In this document: positions 52,849 through 62,434 of the stretch, piece after piece
Layout of the letters: every line of letters starts with the position of its first letter
Numbering within the stretch: position 1 is the first letter of the stretch
Assembly (NCBI GenBank): GCA_000751595.1
Contig: CCMH01000004.1
Span: 62,001-126,000, forward strand
Reading direction: 5' to 3'
DNA length: 64,000 nucleotides
Origin: Weeksella massiliensis
GTDB lineage: Bacteria > Bacteroidota > Bacteroidia > Flavobacteriales > Weeksellaceae
The notes under the pieces: model-generated
What the model was told of the DNA's origin: nothing
Databases searched by the model: none
What the model saw: the letters and a program-made list of their open reading frames with translations, nothing else
Translations under genes and position numbers: made by a program

Positions 52849-52867
52849 TAGATAATCTAAACAAAAA
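52849..52867 (+). repeat. Right copy of 19-bp direct repeat
   Basis: TAGATAATCTAAACAAAAA, identical to 51372-51390. It runs directly into a terminator hairpin. Confidence 0.65.
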
Positions 52868-52892
52868 AAGCAGGTAATAATCCCTGCTTTTT
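52863..52892. terminator. Bidirectional terminator
   Basis: AGCAGG (52869-52874) pairs with CCTGCT (52883-52888), flanked by A and T runs. It separates the HRDC gene from the converging symporter gene. Confidence 0.8.
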
Positions 52893-52921
52893 AATATTTA
52901 TAATCCTAATTAGTTCCGAGT

Positions 52922-54409
52922 TTAATTTTGTTTATCATTTGACTCATTGATTCGTTTTTCCCAAAAAAGTGCATTTTTAATGCCAATTGCTTTTGGGTCA
53001 AAATCAGGTTCTTTGATTCCGTTTTTTCGTTTTTGGTGATAATCTTTCCAAACTTTTATTCCGACATTACTCAATAATAATATTGCAATAACGTTTACCC
53101 ACGCCATTGTCCCCACACCAATATCGCCAATTGCCCAAGCTGTTTCGGCTGTTTTTACGGTTCCATAATATGTGGCTAAAAGAAATCCTATCCGAAGTAT
53201 CCAAATGTATGTTTTCTTATTTTTCTTCTTCTGGAAAATATACGTGATATTGGTTTCTGCATAATAATAATACGCCATGATCGTGGTAAAGGCAAAAAAG
53301 AAAAGAGCTGCCGCTACAAAAGTATTTCCAAAACTCGGGAAATGCGAAGAAACTGCGGCTTGTGTAAAACCAGTATAATCGATTCCTGGAAGATTTTCTG
53401 TAATATACTGATTGGAAATATCAGGATCATTCACGTTATATTTTCCGGTGAATAGAATCATAAAAGCCGTCATCGTACAAACAAATAAAGTATCTACATA
53501 TACCGAAAAAGCTTGCACCAAACCTTGCTCGGCCGGATGTTTTACTTCTGCCGCAGCCGCTGCATGAGGGGCTGTTCCTTGACCTGCTTCGTTCGAGTAA
53601 ATTCCTCTTTTTACACCCCAAGCAATTGCATATCCGAAAACGCCTCCATACAAAGGTTCACTATTAAAAGCCGAACGCACAATAAGGGATAAGATTTCTG
53701 GAATTCGCTCATAATGATAAGCAACAATAATTATCGCCATAATGATATAAGCGCCAGCCATGAACGGAACTAAAAATTCAGATGCTTTTCCTAATCGTTT
53801 TACTCCTCCGAAAATAATTAAACCTAATAAAATAATAATGATTAAGCCAATGTAATTGAATGGAATACCAGCGATGTAGTATATTTCTACTTTAAATACA
53901 TTATTGATCGAAGAATAAATACTATTCGATTGAATGCCGGGTAATAATAATCCACAACTGATAATGGTTATGATGGCAAAAAGAATTGCATACCATTTTA
54001 TACCCAATCCTTTTTCTATATAATAGGCAGGTCCTCCGCGGTATTGCCCATCAACTTCTTGTTTATAAACTTGCCCTAAAGTAGCCTCTATAAAGGCAGA
54101 AGCACTTCCTATGAAAGCAATAATCCACATCCAAAAAACAGCACCTGGTCCGCCCATTGCAATTGCGGTTGCAACGCCAATAATATTTCCGGTACCGACA
54201 CGACCCGAAATCGCTAAGGAAAAGGCTTGGAAAGGGGTAATGCCTTCTTTCGAGTTTTGACCACTAAAAAGTAGGCGAAGCATATTCTTGATCTGCGTAA
54301 TTTGTAGAAATCCTAAACGGATCGTGAAATACAAACCTGTAAGTCCGCACAAAGCAATAAGCGCCTGCGACCAAACAAGATTACTGATGGAGGTAATGAG
54401 TTCGTCCAT
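52922..54409 (-). CDS. Alanine or glycine:cation symporter (AGCS family)
   Basis: A 495-residue sodium-coupled amino acid transporter with about eleven transmembrane segments. The family signature GRVGTGNIIGVATAIAMGGPGAVFWMW lies near the N-terminus, and RGGPAYYIEKGLG and YSNEAGQGTAPHAAAAAE follow. Length fits AlsT/DagA-type proteins. It is on the minus strand downstream of the pcrA gene but has its own 127-base upstream gap. Substrate is probably alanine or glycine. Confidence 0.92.
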   Translation of the reverse strand: MDELITSISNLVWSQALIALCGLTGLYFTIRLGFLQITQIKNMLRLLFSGQNSKEGITPFQAFSLAISGRVGTGNIIGVATAIAMGGPGAVFWMWIIAFIGSASAFIEATLGQVYKQEVDGQYRGGPAYYIEKGLGIKWYAILFAIITIISCGLLLPGIQSNSIYSSINNVFKVEIYYIAGIPFNYIGLIIIILLGLIIFGGVKRLGKASEFLVPFMAGAYIIMAIIIVAYHYERIPEILSLIVRSAFNSEPLYGGVFGYAIAWGVKRGIYSNEAGQGTAPHAAAAAEVKHPAEQGLVQAFSVYVDTLFVCTMTAFMILFTGKYNVNDPDISNQYITENLPGIDYTGFTQAAVSSHFPSFGNTFVAAALFFFAFTTIMAYYYYAETNITYIFQKKKNKKTYIWILRIGFLLATYYGTVKTAETAWAIGDIGVGTMAWVNVIAILLLSNVGIKVWKDYHQKRKNGIKEPDFDPKAIGIKNALFWEKRINESNDKQN

Positions 54410-54510
54410 TCGAGAGTGTGTTAATTTTTTGTTATGCTAAAATGATAAAAAAAAACTAATATTTCTCATGTATTTGAAAAAACCTCTCGAAAAGAACGTT
54501 TTATTGTAGA

Positions 54511-54546
54511 ACTGAATTGATTACAAAACGATGTAATCAATTCAGT
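54511..54546. terminator. 14-bp perfect inverted repeat at the pcrA 3' end
   Basis: ACTGAATTGATTAC (54511-54524) pairs with GTAATCAATTCAGT (54533-54546) with an 8-base loop. Its right arm contains the pcrA stop codon. No T run follows on the minus strand, so termination is likely but not certain. Confidence 0.5.
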
Positions 54547-56855
54547 ATTTTTAGTTTAGCGAAGTTTAATAATAATTTTTTCTCCCCAGCATGATCAAAC
54601 ACAATAATTGCTTTAGCATCTTGCGGATCTCCTTGTATTTCTTTCACCAAACCTCGTCCAAACCGATCGTGCATAACCACATTTCCAACTTGCAAATTCA
54701 GAGCATTGGGAACCGAAGAAGCAGTTTTCACTTTATCAATTGGTTTTAAGTTTGTAGGTTTAGCGGTAAGATTTTTTTCTGCTGTAGGACGAACACGGGC
54801 TTGGGTAGGAGCTTTGTCTTTGCTTGGTAAATCGCCAAAAAGTGAAGCATCTAATCCACTTTGATTCATTGGTAATCCTACATTTAGATTAATCCATTTC
54901 AGATGATTATCATCAATCTCTTCTAAAAATCGAGAAGGTTCACTATCGATAATTTTTCCCCAGCGAAAACGTGAAACCGAATAGGTGAGATACGCATTTT
55001 TTTCGGCGCGGGTCAGTGCTACATAAAACAAACGTCTTTCTTCTTCAAGGTCTTGACGCGTGTTGAGATTCATCATCGATGGGAAGAGGTTTTCTTCTAA
55101 ACCAGCAATAAAAACATGAGGAAATTCTAACCCTTTTGCCAAGTGAACAGTCATCATACTCACTTTGTTCGTGTCATCGTCTTCATTATCGGCGTCCGTT
55201 GCCAAAGCAATATTTTCTAAAAATCCAGCCAAAGAAGGATCTCCATCTTCCAACTGTTTTTGTTCATCAACATATCCTTGAATCGAATTCAGTAATTCTT
55301 GTACGTTTTCTAAACGAGAAATTCCTTCGGGTGTATCATCTTCTTTTAGGGTACTCAAGAATTTTGTGCTTTTGGCCAATTCCATCGTAACTTCATAGAC
55401 ATCATGCGTTTGCAACATCAATTGGAAACGTTTAATTAGCATCGCAAAATCATTCAACTTATTGGCTGTTGAGGTATTGATGCTGATGTTTGGCGCATAA
55501 AATTGGATGTTTTCTAATAATTGAAAAACATGAATATTGTATTGATTGGCCGCTAAAAGAAGTTTATTAATCGTGGTTTGACCAATTCCTCGCGCTGGAT
55601 AATTGATTACTCGCAAAAGAGCTTCTTCGTCATTTTGATTAATCAGCAAGCGCATATAGCTCACCATATCCTTGATTTCTTTGCGTTGATAGAAAGATAT
55701 CCCACCAAAAACACGATACGGAATTCCTTTTTTTCTCAAGGCTTCTTCCAAGGCACGCGACTGCGCATTGGTTCTGTATAGAATTGCAAAATCACTCAAA
55801 GGAAGTTGCTCCGACATTTGCGTTTCGAAGATTCGCGAAGCGATATAACGTGCTTCATCGGCATCAGAAAGGGCACGATAAACAGGAATTTTATCTCCTT
55901 CTTCATTATCCGTCCAAACATTTTTTTCTAATTGATCTTGGTTGTGTGCAATCAACTGATTCGCAGCTCCTACAATGATTTTTGTTGAACGATAATTTTG
56001 TTCTAATGGAAAAACTTTTGCATCGGGGTAATCTTTCTGAAACGATAAGATGTTTCTAATATTGGCCCCACGGAAAGCATAAATACTTTGCGCATCATCT
56101 CCAACCACACAAACATTTTCGTAGCGCGAAGCCAACGCTTTCACAATAAGGTATTGAGAATGATTGGTATCTTGGTACTCATCGACCATTATATATTTAA
56201 AGCGTTCTTGGTATTTGGCCAACACTTCAGGAAAACGAGTCAAAATCTCATTTGTACGCAACAACAAATCATCAAAATCCATTGCACCCGATTTGTAACA
56301 ACGATCGACGTACGCCTTGTAGATATCACCCATACGCGGTTTCATCGCTTCGTTATCGGCCTCAATCAATTGTTGATTATTGAAATAGGCTCGAACCGTA
56401 ATCAGGTTATTTTTGAATTGCGAGATTCTACTCAAAACCTGTTTAGGCTTATAAATATCTTTATCGAGTTGCAATTCGTTGATCACTTTGCTCATCACAC
56501 TTACCGCATCTTGCTGATCGTAAATCGTAAAATTAGAAGGATAACCCAATAAGGGTGCTTCTGTACGAAGGATTCTTGCAAAAACCGAGTGGAAAGTTCC
56601 CATCCAAAGATTTTTGGCTTCGGATGCACCCACCACAGAAGAGATTCGTTCCTTCATTTCTCGCGCAGCTTTATTGGTAAAAGTAAGCGATAAAATATTA
56701 AACGCATCCACGCCTTTATTCATTAAATGGGCAATGCGGTAGGTGAGTACTCGAGTTTTCCCAGAGCCTGCACCAGCAATAATCATTACAGGGCCTTCAG
56801 TAGCTTCTACGGCCAAACGTTGTGGCTCGTTGAGTTGATCAAGATAATTTTCCAT
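54537..56855 (-). CDS. pcrA: UvrD/PcrA-type DNA helicase
   Basis: A superfamily 1A 3'-5' helicase of DNA repair and plasmid/replication-fork maintenance. From the chosen ATG, Walker A is AGAGSGKT (27-34), with MVDEYQDTNHSQ as motif II, VGDDAQSIYAFRGA as motif III and VALTRAEK as motif VI. The C-terminal part has a variable linker and a Tudor-like end (VGNVVMHDRFGRGLVKEIQGD). The frame extends upstream to a TTG at 56873; the ATG at 56855 gives the usual N-terminus (MENYLDQLNEPQRLAV). 772 residues. Confidence 0.94.
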   Translation of the reverse strand: MENYLDQLNEPQRLAVEATEGPVMIIAGAGSGKTRVLTYRIAHLMNKGVDAFNILSLTFTNKAAREMKERISSVVGASEAKNLWMGTFHSVFARILRTEAPLLGYPSNFTIYDQQDAVSVMSKVINELQLDKDIYKPKQVLSRISQFKNNLITVRAYFNNQQLIEADNEAMKPRMGDIYKAYVDRCYKSGAMDFDDLLLRTNEILTRFPEVLAKYQERFKYIMVDEYQDTNHSQYLIVKALASRYENVCVVGDDAQSIYAFRGANIRNILSFQKDYPDAKVFPLEQNYRSTKIIVGAANQLIAHNQDQLEKNVWTDNEEGDKIPVYRALSDADEARYIASRIFETQMSEQLPLSDFAILYRTNAQSRALEEALRKKGIPYRVFGGISFYQRKEIKDMVSYMRLLINQNDEEALLRVINYPARGIGQTTINKLLLAANQYNIHVFQLLENIQFYAPNISINTSTANKLNDFAMLIKRFQLMLQTHDVYEVTMELAKSTKFLSTLKEDDTPEGISRLENVQELLNSIQGYVDEQKQLEDGDPSLAGFLENIALATDADNEDDDTNKVSMMTVHLAKGLEFPHVFIAGLEENLFPSMMNLNTRQDLEEERRLFYVALTRAEKNAYLTYSVSRFRWGKIIDSEPSRFLEEIDDNHLKWINLNVGLPMNQSGLDASLFGDLPSKDKAPTQARVRPTAEKNLTAKPTNLKPIDKVKTASSVPNALNLQVGNVVMHDRFGRGLVKEIQGDPQDAKAIIVFDHAGEKKLLLNFAKLKILN

Positions 56856-56877
56856 TAGCGCAAAGATAAGCAATGTT

Positions 56878-56885
56878 GGTAGGAT
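56878..56885 (+). repeat. Copy of over-represented octamer GGTAGGAT
   Basis: An intergenic copy between divergent pcrA and the Fur-family gene. Confidence 0.5.
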
Positions 56886-56981
56886 GACGAAAACTATCCT
56901 ATGCTTTTCGATACTTTTGTCAGAAACGGAACTAGCTTTATTAGAGAAATTTTATTTAACTTTACACAAATTTAATCGATT

Positions 56982-57428
56982 GTGGAAGATTCAGTAAAAT
57001 TAAAAAATTACGAAATTGTAAAACAGGTATTTACCAAATTTTTAGAAGAAAATGGACACCGTAAAACTCCAGAGCGCTACGCTATTTTAGAGGAAATTTA
57101 CTTTACGGATGATCATTTCGATATTGATATGCTCTATATCATGATGAAAAATAAAAAATACCGCGTAAGTAGAGCAACTTTGTACAATACAATCGAGCTT
57201 TTGATGGAAGCTAAATTGGTGCGTAAACATCAATTTGGTGATCAACAAGCCCATTATGAAAAGTCGTATTTCGATAAAAATCACGACCATATTATTCTTA
57301 CCGATACGGGAGAAGTTTTAGAGTTTTGTGATCCTCGAATCCAAACCATAAAAAAAACAATCGAAGAAATTTTCGACATCACAATAGAAAATCATTCCTT
57401 GTATTTTTACGGTAAAAAGAACAGCTAA
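56982..57428 (+). CDS. Fur-family metalloregulator
   Basis: A 148-residue winged-helix regulator. The N-terminal DNA-binding domain has [33 protein letters not shown] and [22 protein letters not shown]; the dimerisation half has the metal-ligand stretch [25 protein letters not shown]. It lacks the C-terminal CxxC pairs that form a structural zinc site in many Fur proteins. Start is GTG at 56982. The regulated metal (iron, zinc or peroxide sensing) cannot be told. The OstA-like gene starts 3 bases after its stop. Confidence 0.88.
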   Translation: MEDSVKLKNYEIVKQVFTKFLEENGHRKTPERYAILEEIYFTDDHFDIDMLYIMMKNKKYRVSRATLYNTIELLMEAKLVRKHQFGDQQAHYEKSYFDKNHDHIILTDTGEVLEFCDPRIQTIKKTIEEIFDITIENHSLYFYGKKNS

Positions 57429-57431
57429 TCC

Positions 57432-59096
57432 ATGCGGATCTATTCAATTTTTTTATGGATTTTTCTTTTTTTTTCGGTAGGAAATGTTGCAGCGCAAACG
57501 CCCAAAAATAAAGAAGGAAAAACCAAGCTAAAGCTGATCAGTGCAGACAAATTAGAGCGAGATCCTGATCGTTTCAAAGGCAATCAGATTCTCACCGGAA
57601 ATGTGCAATTTGATCATCAAGGGACTTTACTAACTGCCGATAGTGCCGTTTTTTATCAGAAAGAAAACTTTTTTGTCGCTTGGTCTCGCGTTCGAGTAGT
57701 GCAACAAGAGAAAACCATTTCTGCCGATTATATGGAGTACGATGGCAATACGACGATTGCCAAAGCCAAAGGAAATGCACGTTTTGCTGATCCGCAAAAT
57801 ACCATTACGGCCAACGAAATGGATTATAATCGTACGACTGAAATTGCCTATGCAAGAGGAAATGTGGTGATGATAAATCCCAATCAGCGCGTAGAAACAA
57901 GCGAAATGGAGTATAACCGAAAAACCGGTATTGCTTTCTCTAATACGCCTACAAAAGTTACCGGGAACGATGGATCGGTGATCGAATCAAATCATATTGT
58001 GTACAACACCAAAACCAAGGCTTCTGATTTTGGTTCGGATGTGTATATTACCAATAAAGATTATTTGATATTTTCTAAAAACATGTCGAACAATCAAACA
58101 ACGGGTTTAACGACTTTTAGAGATCAAAGTAAAATTACCAATAGAAAAAATCCTACCCAATATATAATAACGCGAAACGGAACCTTTAATAAAACTTCAG
58201 GTGAAGCATTGTTGTATGATCGTTCTCAGGTTTTTAGTGAAGGGAAAATGTTGATCGGTGATACCATTTTCTATAATGAAAAAACTGGTTTCGGTTGGGC
58301 AAAAGGTGATATTTTGATGGATGATCCTCAGGAAAAAAGATTTATCAAAGGAGATTATGCCGAAGCGTATAAAGCGCTCGATTCTGCTTTTGTTACCAAA
58401 AATGCGTATGCTGTGAAAGCATTCGAAAAGGATTCTTTTTATGTGCATGCCGATACGTTGGTTGCGGTAAGAAGAAAAGATTCGACGAGTTTGGTTAGAG
58501 CTTATCATCAGGCGCGATTCTATAAATCGAATATCAATGGGAAGGCAGATTCTTTGGTTTACAATCAACAAAACGGATTGCTCGAATTGCTAAAAGATCC
58601 TATTGTTTGGAGTGGCGAAAATCAAATAACGGGCGATGTAATCTATGGTTATACCAATCCGAAAACCGAAAAAATAGATTCGTTGCATGTTTTGGGTGCT
58701 GCTTTTGCCATTTCAAAAGTAGATTCGCTTAAAGACAATGAATTCAATCAAGTAAAAGGAAGAAAAATATTGGCTTATTATCTCGATAATCAGTTGGATT
58801 ATGTAAGTGTAGAAGGCAATGCGATGGGACTTTCTTATATGGATGAAGAAGATCCGAAAACCAAAATAAAAGATCGGGTAGGAATCAATCATTCAACTTG
58901 TGGAATGATAGAAGCCGATTTGGTAGGACGCGAATTGCATATTGTTGCATGCAGAATTCAATCCAACGGAAAATTATATCCAGAAGAAGAATTCCCAGAA
59001 GAATTTCGCTATTTACAAGGATTCAATTGGCGTGGAGATGAACGTATGTTGCATTGGCGAGATATTTTCCTATCCAAACCAACAACCACAAAATAA
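57432..59096 (+). CDS. OstA-like organic solvent tolerance protein (LptA/LptD jelly-roll type)
   Basis: A 554-residue exported protein with a signal peptide (about 1-21) and a long OstA-type beta-jelly-roll array: repeated units such as LTGNVQFDHQGTLLTADSAVFYQKEN, then SADYMEYDGNTTIAKAKGNARF, and so on for about 270 residues. Proteins of this kind are expected to bind or bridge lipopolysaccharide in transit to the outer membrane. It lies 3 bases after the Fur-family gene. An LptD barrel domain is not present. Confidence 0.82.
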   Translation: MRIYSIFLWIFLFFSVGNVAAQTPKNKEGKTKLKLISADKLERDPDRFKGNQILTGNVQFDHQGTLLTADSAVFYQKENFFVAWSRVRVVQQEKTISADYMEYDGNTTIAKAKGNARFADPQNTITANEMDYNRTTEIAYARGNVVMINPNQRVETSEMEYNRKTGIAFSNTPTKVTGNDGSVIESNHIVYNTKTKASDFGSDVYITNKDYLIFSKNMSNNQTTGLTTFRDQSKITNRKNPTQYIITRNGTFNKTSGEALLYDRSQVFSEGKMLIGDTIFYNEKTGFGWAKGDILMDDPQEKRFIKGDYAEAYKALDSAFVTKNAYAVKAFEKDSFYVHADTLVAVRRKDSTSLVRAYHQARFYKSNINGKADSLVYNQQNGLLELLKDPIVWSGENQITGDVIYGYTNPKTEKIDSLHVLGAAFAISKVDSLKDNEFNQVKGRKILAYYLDNQLDYVSVEGNAMGLSYMDEEDPKTKIKDRVGINHSTCGMIEADLVGRELHIVACRIQSNGKLYPEEEFPEEFRYLQGFNWRGDERMLHWRDIFLSKPTTTK

Positions 59097-59102
59097 AAAC
59101 AC

Positions 59103-59648
59103 ATGATGAAAAAAGGACTCTTACTCTGCACTTTTCTTGCGCTTACAAGTTGCTATACGTATCAATTGATCGATCCTACGAAAGAAGTTTTGGTAGAAGA
59201 TGCTTCGAAAGATACTAAAAAAACAGCCTCAAATAATCGACTAAAAGCAATCGAAGATCGGAATAACAAAGCTCGAGCATTGAGTGCTTATCGAGCCGAT
59301 GATGGGAAAACTCAACCAACCGAACAAATTGAAATAAGCAAAGAAGAACCCGTAATCGAAGAAGAACCGAAAGGAATTGCTGGAGATATAAAATTGTATC
59401 TGAAACCTTCTGGAACGTATCGTTTATATGCAAATCAGACCGAATATACGGTCGTTGCCCAAAAATGGGACGGAGATAGTTTGGTGGTTTATCCGAGAGG
59501 AAAAGAAAATCAACCCTTTAAACTACATAAAAATGATATTGATCTGAATCGTATGTATTCGAGAAATTTCAGTAAAAGAAAATCAGATATGATAACCATC
59601 GCCGGCTATGCTGCTGGTTTGGCAACGGTTATATTATTATTGAAATAA
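59103..59648 (+). CDS. Predicted lipoprotein with C-terminal membrane helix, function unknown
   Basis: A 181-residue protein with an N-terminal signal ending in the lipobox LTSC (lipidated Cys17), then a lysine- and glutamate-rich linker (about 25-95), a small compact domain (GDIKLYLKPSGTYRLYANQTEYTVVAQKWDGDSLVVYPRG), and a final hydrophobic segment (about 165-180). I do not recognise the family. It is 6 bases after the OstA-like gene and overlaps the aminotransferase start by one base, so it is co-transcribed with both. Confidence 0.6.
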   Translation: MMKKGLLLCTFLALTSCYTYQLIDPTKEVLVEDASKDTKKTASNNRLKAIEDRNNKARALSAYRADDGKTQPTEQIEISKEEPVIEEEPKGIAGDIKLYLKPSGTYRLYANQTEYTVVAQKWDGDSLVVYPRGKENQPFKLHKNDIDLNRMYSRNFSKRKSDMITIAGYAAGLATVILLLK

Positions 59649-60838
59649 TGGAACATCTAAAAGAAAATTTTTATAAATACCAAGCACAAACTACTCGTTT
59701 TGCATCTGGTTTCGAAGTTGATTATGCCAAAGGTGCTTACATCTACGGCAAAGATGGAAAAGCTTATTTGGACTTTGTAGCTGGCGTTTCGGTGAATACC
59801 TTAGGGCATTCTTATCCGAAAATCAATGAAGCCATTAAACAGCAAGTCGATCGGTATATGCATGTGGCTGTTTATGGTGAATATGCGCAAGAGCAACCGG
59901 TAGAATTGTGCAAACGTTTGGTAGAAAATACGCCCAAAGGACTCGAGCAAGTATATTTGGTGAATTCAGGAACCGAAGCCATTGAAGCTTCCCTTAAATT
60001 AGCAAAACGCTATACTGGCCGTCAGCAAATAATATCTTTTCACAATGCATATCACGGCAACACACATGGTTCGTTGAGTGTTTCTGGGGACGAACGAAAA
60101 AAAGCTGCTTTCAGACCTTTATTGCCGGAAGTATATTTTATTGATTTTAACCAAGAAGAAGATTTACAACATATCACAACAAAAACAGCAGGTGTGATTG
60201 TCGAAACAATTCGTGGCGCTTCAGGTTTTCGTTTGCCTGAAAATGATTATCTAAAAAAATTGAAAAATAGATGTGATGAAGTTGGCGCTTTGTTGATTTT
60301 TGATGAAATCCAACCAGGATTTGGAAGAACTGGAAAACTCTTTGCTTTCGAACATTATGGTGTTACACCACATATTGTTGCGATGGGAAAAGGCATGGCG
60401 AATGGTTTACCGATTGGTGCATTTATGAGTTCTGATGCGATTATTGGAACGTTAAAAGAAAATCCTCAATTAGGACATATCACAACTTTTGGTGGAAATC
60501 CGGTCATTGCAGCTGCTGCAAATGCTTTGCTCGACGAGTTACTTACAACTTCTATCATGCAAGATATAGATCGAAAAGAAGCTTTGTTTAGAAAACTCCT
60601 TCAACACCCAAAAATCAAAACCATTCACGGTCGTGGTTTAATGTTAGCGCCCGAACTAAGTTCGCCCGAATATACTTTGCGGGTTGCAGCAGAATGTATG
60701 AATCGCGGTTTGATTTTGTTTTGGCTTATGTACAGCATAGAAAATCTTCGCATCACGCCGCCACTCAATATTACCGATGAAGAAATAGAAAAAGGTTGTA
60801 GCATCTTATTGTCTGTTTTAGATGATTTAGACGCATAA
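59648..60838 (+). CDS. Class III PLP-dependent aminotransferase
   Basis: A fold-type I aminotransferase resembling acetylornithine/4-aminobutyrate/ornithine aminotransferases. GTEAIEASLKLAKRYTGR and IIFSHNAYHGNTHGS-like residues form the cofactor site; the PLP lysine is in MGKGMANGLPIGAF, and IFDEIQPGFGRTGK is the usual segment. At 396 residues it matches the flavobacterial aspartate aminotransferase family label, but the true substrate is not clear. It overlaps the lipoprotein gene by one base and ends at a terminator. Confidence 0.88.
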   Translation: MEHLKENFYKYQAQTTRFASGFEVDYAKGAYIYGKDGKAYLDFVAGVSVNTLGHSYPKINEAIKQQVDRYMHVAVYGEYAQEQPVELCKRLVENTPKGLEQVYLVNSGTEAIEASLKLAKRYTGRQQIISFHNAYHGNTHGSLSVSGDERKKAAFRPLLPEVYFIDFNQEEDLQHITTKTAGVIVETIRGASGFRLPENDYLKKLKNRCDEVGALLIFDEIQPGFGRTGKLFAFEHYGVTPHIVAMGKGMANGLPIGAFMSSDAIIGTLKENPQLGHITTFGGNPVIAAAANALLDELLTTSIMQDIDRKEALFRKLLQHPKIKTIHGRGLMLAPELSSPEYTLRVAAECMNRGLILFWLMYSIENLRITPPLNITDEEIEKGCSILLSVLDDLDA

Positions 60839-60863
60839 TTTTGATAGGATAGAAAAGATAAAT

Positions 60864-60896
60864 AAAAAAAATTCTGAATAATTTCAGAACTTTTTT
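60864..60896 (+). terminator. Terminator after the aminotransferase gene
   Basis: TTCTGAA (60872-60878) pairs with TTCAGAA (60883-60889), with an A run before and six T residues after. Confidence 0.75.
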
Positions 60897-60946
60897 GTAA
60901 TCTATCATTAGAATATAAAGACTTTATTCAGTAAGAAAGAAGAATA

Positions 60947-62290
60947 TTAATGTTCGACTTTTTCTACTTTACCCGTTTCTTTATTTTTAATAAATTTTCG
61001 GTATTGTTTAATATTCATTTTATAATCTTTCTTGGTCGGACGATAAATAATGCGCAATGTAGTGTCGTTCGTGAAATAAGCTGAAGCCCAGTTCCAGAAA
61101 ATTAAAAATTTATTACGGACACTCAAAATCAACATCAAGTGTAAAAACATCCAAACAAACCAAGCAATTCTACCTTGGAAAGAGAATTTTGGTAAATCGA
61201 CAACCGCTTTGTTTTTTCCTACCGTAGCCATCGAACCTGGATCTTTGTATTCGAAAAGTTCCATTTGTTCAGGAGCAATTCCTTTCGCAAAACGATCGAA
61301 GTTTCTCGATAAATTAAGTGCTTGATTTATGGCAACATTTGCTAATTGCGGATGACCATTCGGATATTTTGGTGTTTCCATGTAGGCAATATCTCCAATC
61401 GCAAAAATATTTTTTTCACCCATAACACGATTCAAACGATCGACCGGAATTCTATTTCCACGTTGCATTTTCTCTTGTTCGATGATTCCGCTTGGCGCGT
61501 TTCCTGTTACCCCAGCCGCCCAAATAAGATTTCGGGTTTTTATTTTTCGTCCATCGGTAAGTTCAATCACATGTCCGTCATAATCGGTAACGCGTGCATT
61601 TGTCCAAACATTCACCCCCATACTTTCTAAGAACTCTTGCGACTTTTGCTGAGATTCTTTCGACATCGGACCTAAAAGCGTCGGACCACCTTCTAATAAA
61701 TAGACTTGTAGTTTAGAGAAATCCATATCTGGATAATCTTTTGGTAGAATATGAGTTTTAAGCTCGATAATCGAACCCGATAATTCAACACCCGTTGGTC
61801 CACCACCCACGATTACAATATTTAGAATTTCTTCTAATTCATCTGCCGTTGATGAATAAGCACTTTCGAAGTTGGTTAATAATCGGTTTTGGATAGTAAT
61901 CGCTTCGTAAGTTGATTTCATCGGAAATGCGTTTTCTGCAATTTTTTCATTCCCAAAGAAATTCGTTGTACAACCGGTTGCTACCACCAAATAATCGTAC
62001 GGGAAACTACCAATTGTGGTTTCAACTTCGCTTTTTTCACGGTTTATGTTGAGTACTTTGGTTAATCGTACCGAAACATTTTTACTTTTCTGAAATATTT
62101 TTCGAAGAGGAAAAGAGATACTCGAAGGTTCGATCCTTGCCGTTGCCACTTGATAGAACAAGGGTTGAAATTGATGGAAGTTGTACCGATCTATGAGTGT
62201 TACCGAAAAACTTGGATGATTGTTGAGTTTTCTTGCCAAACGCAAACCAGCAAATCCAGCACCAATAATCACTATTTTTTTCTTTTCCAT
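60947..62290 (-). CDS. ndh: Type II NADH dehydrogenase (NDH-2)
   Basis: A single-subunit FAD enzyme that passes electrons from NADH to quinone without pumping protons. Two dinucleotide motifs are present: IGAGFAGLRLARKL (9-22) for FAD and VIVGGGPTGVELSG (about 160) for NADH. FAIGDIAYM follows in the FAD-binding part, and the C-terminus has hydrophobic and amphipathic segments (about 380-410) that bind the membrane. Length 447. It fits with the menaquinone pathway shown by menD. No other respiratory gene is adjacent. Confidence 0.88.
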   Translation of the reverse strand: MEKKKIVIIGAGFAGLRLARKLNNHPSFSVTLIDRYNFHQFQPLFYQVATARIEPSSISFPLRKIFQKSKNVSVRLTKVLNINREKSEVETTIGSFPYDYLVVATGCTTNFFGNEKIAENAFPMKSTYEAITIQNRLLTNFESAYSSTADELEEILNIVIVGGGPTGVELSGSIIELKTHILPKDYPDMDFSKLQVYLLEGGPTLLGPMSKESQQKSQEFLESMGVNVWTNARVTDYDGHVIELTDGRKIKTRNLIWAAGVTGNAPSGIIEQEKMQRGNRIPVDRLNRVMGEKNIFAIGDIAYMETPKYPNGHPQLANVAINQALNLSRNFDRFAKGIAPEQMELFEYKDPGSMATVGKNKAVVDLPKFSFQGRIAWFVWMFLHLMLILSVRNKFLIFWNWASAYFTNDTTLRIIYRPTKKDYKMNIKQYRKFIKNKETGKVEKVEH

Positions 62291-62310
62291 TTTACCCTTA
62301 AATTTTACAT

Positions 62311-62318
62311 CAAAATTA
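62311..62318 (-). promoter_or_regulatory. ndh promoter -7 box
   Basis: TAATTTTG on the minus strand, about 20 bases before the ndh ATG, fits TAnnTTTG. No -33 TTG at the usual spacing. Confidence 0.45.
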
Positions 62319-62434
62319 AGAATAATTTTCTTCTATAAAAAGTATTTCAAAAGCATATTTATTTGATAATAATTTATGGTTTTATTGATTTTTGCACGAA
62401 GTTTGAAAGTTTTAATTATAAATACGATAAAAAA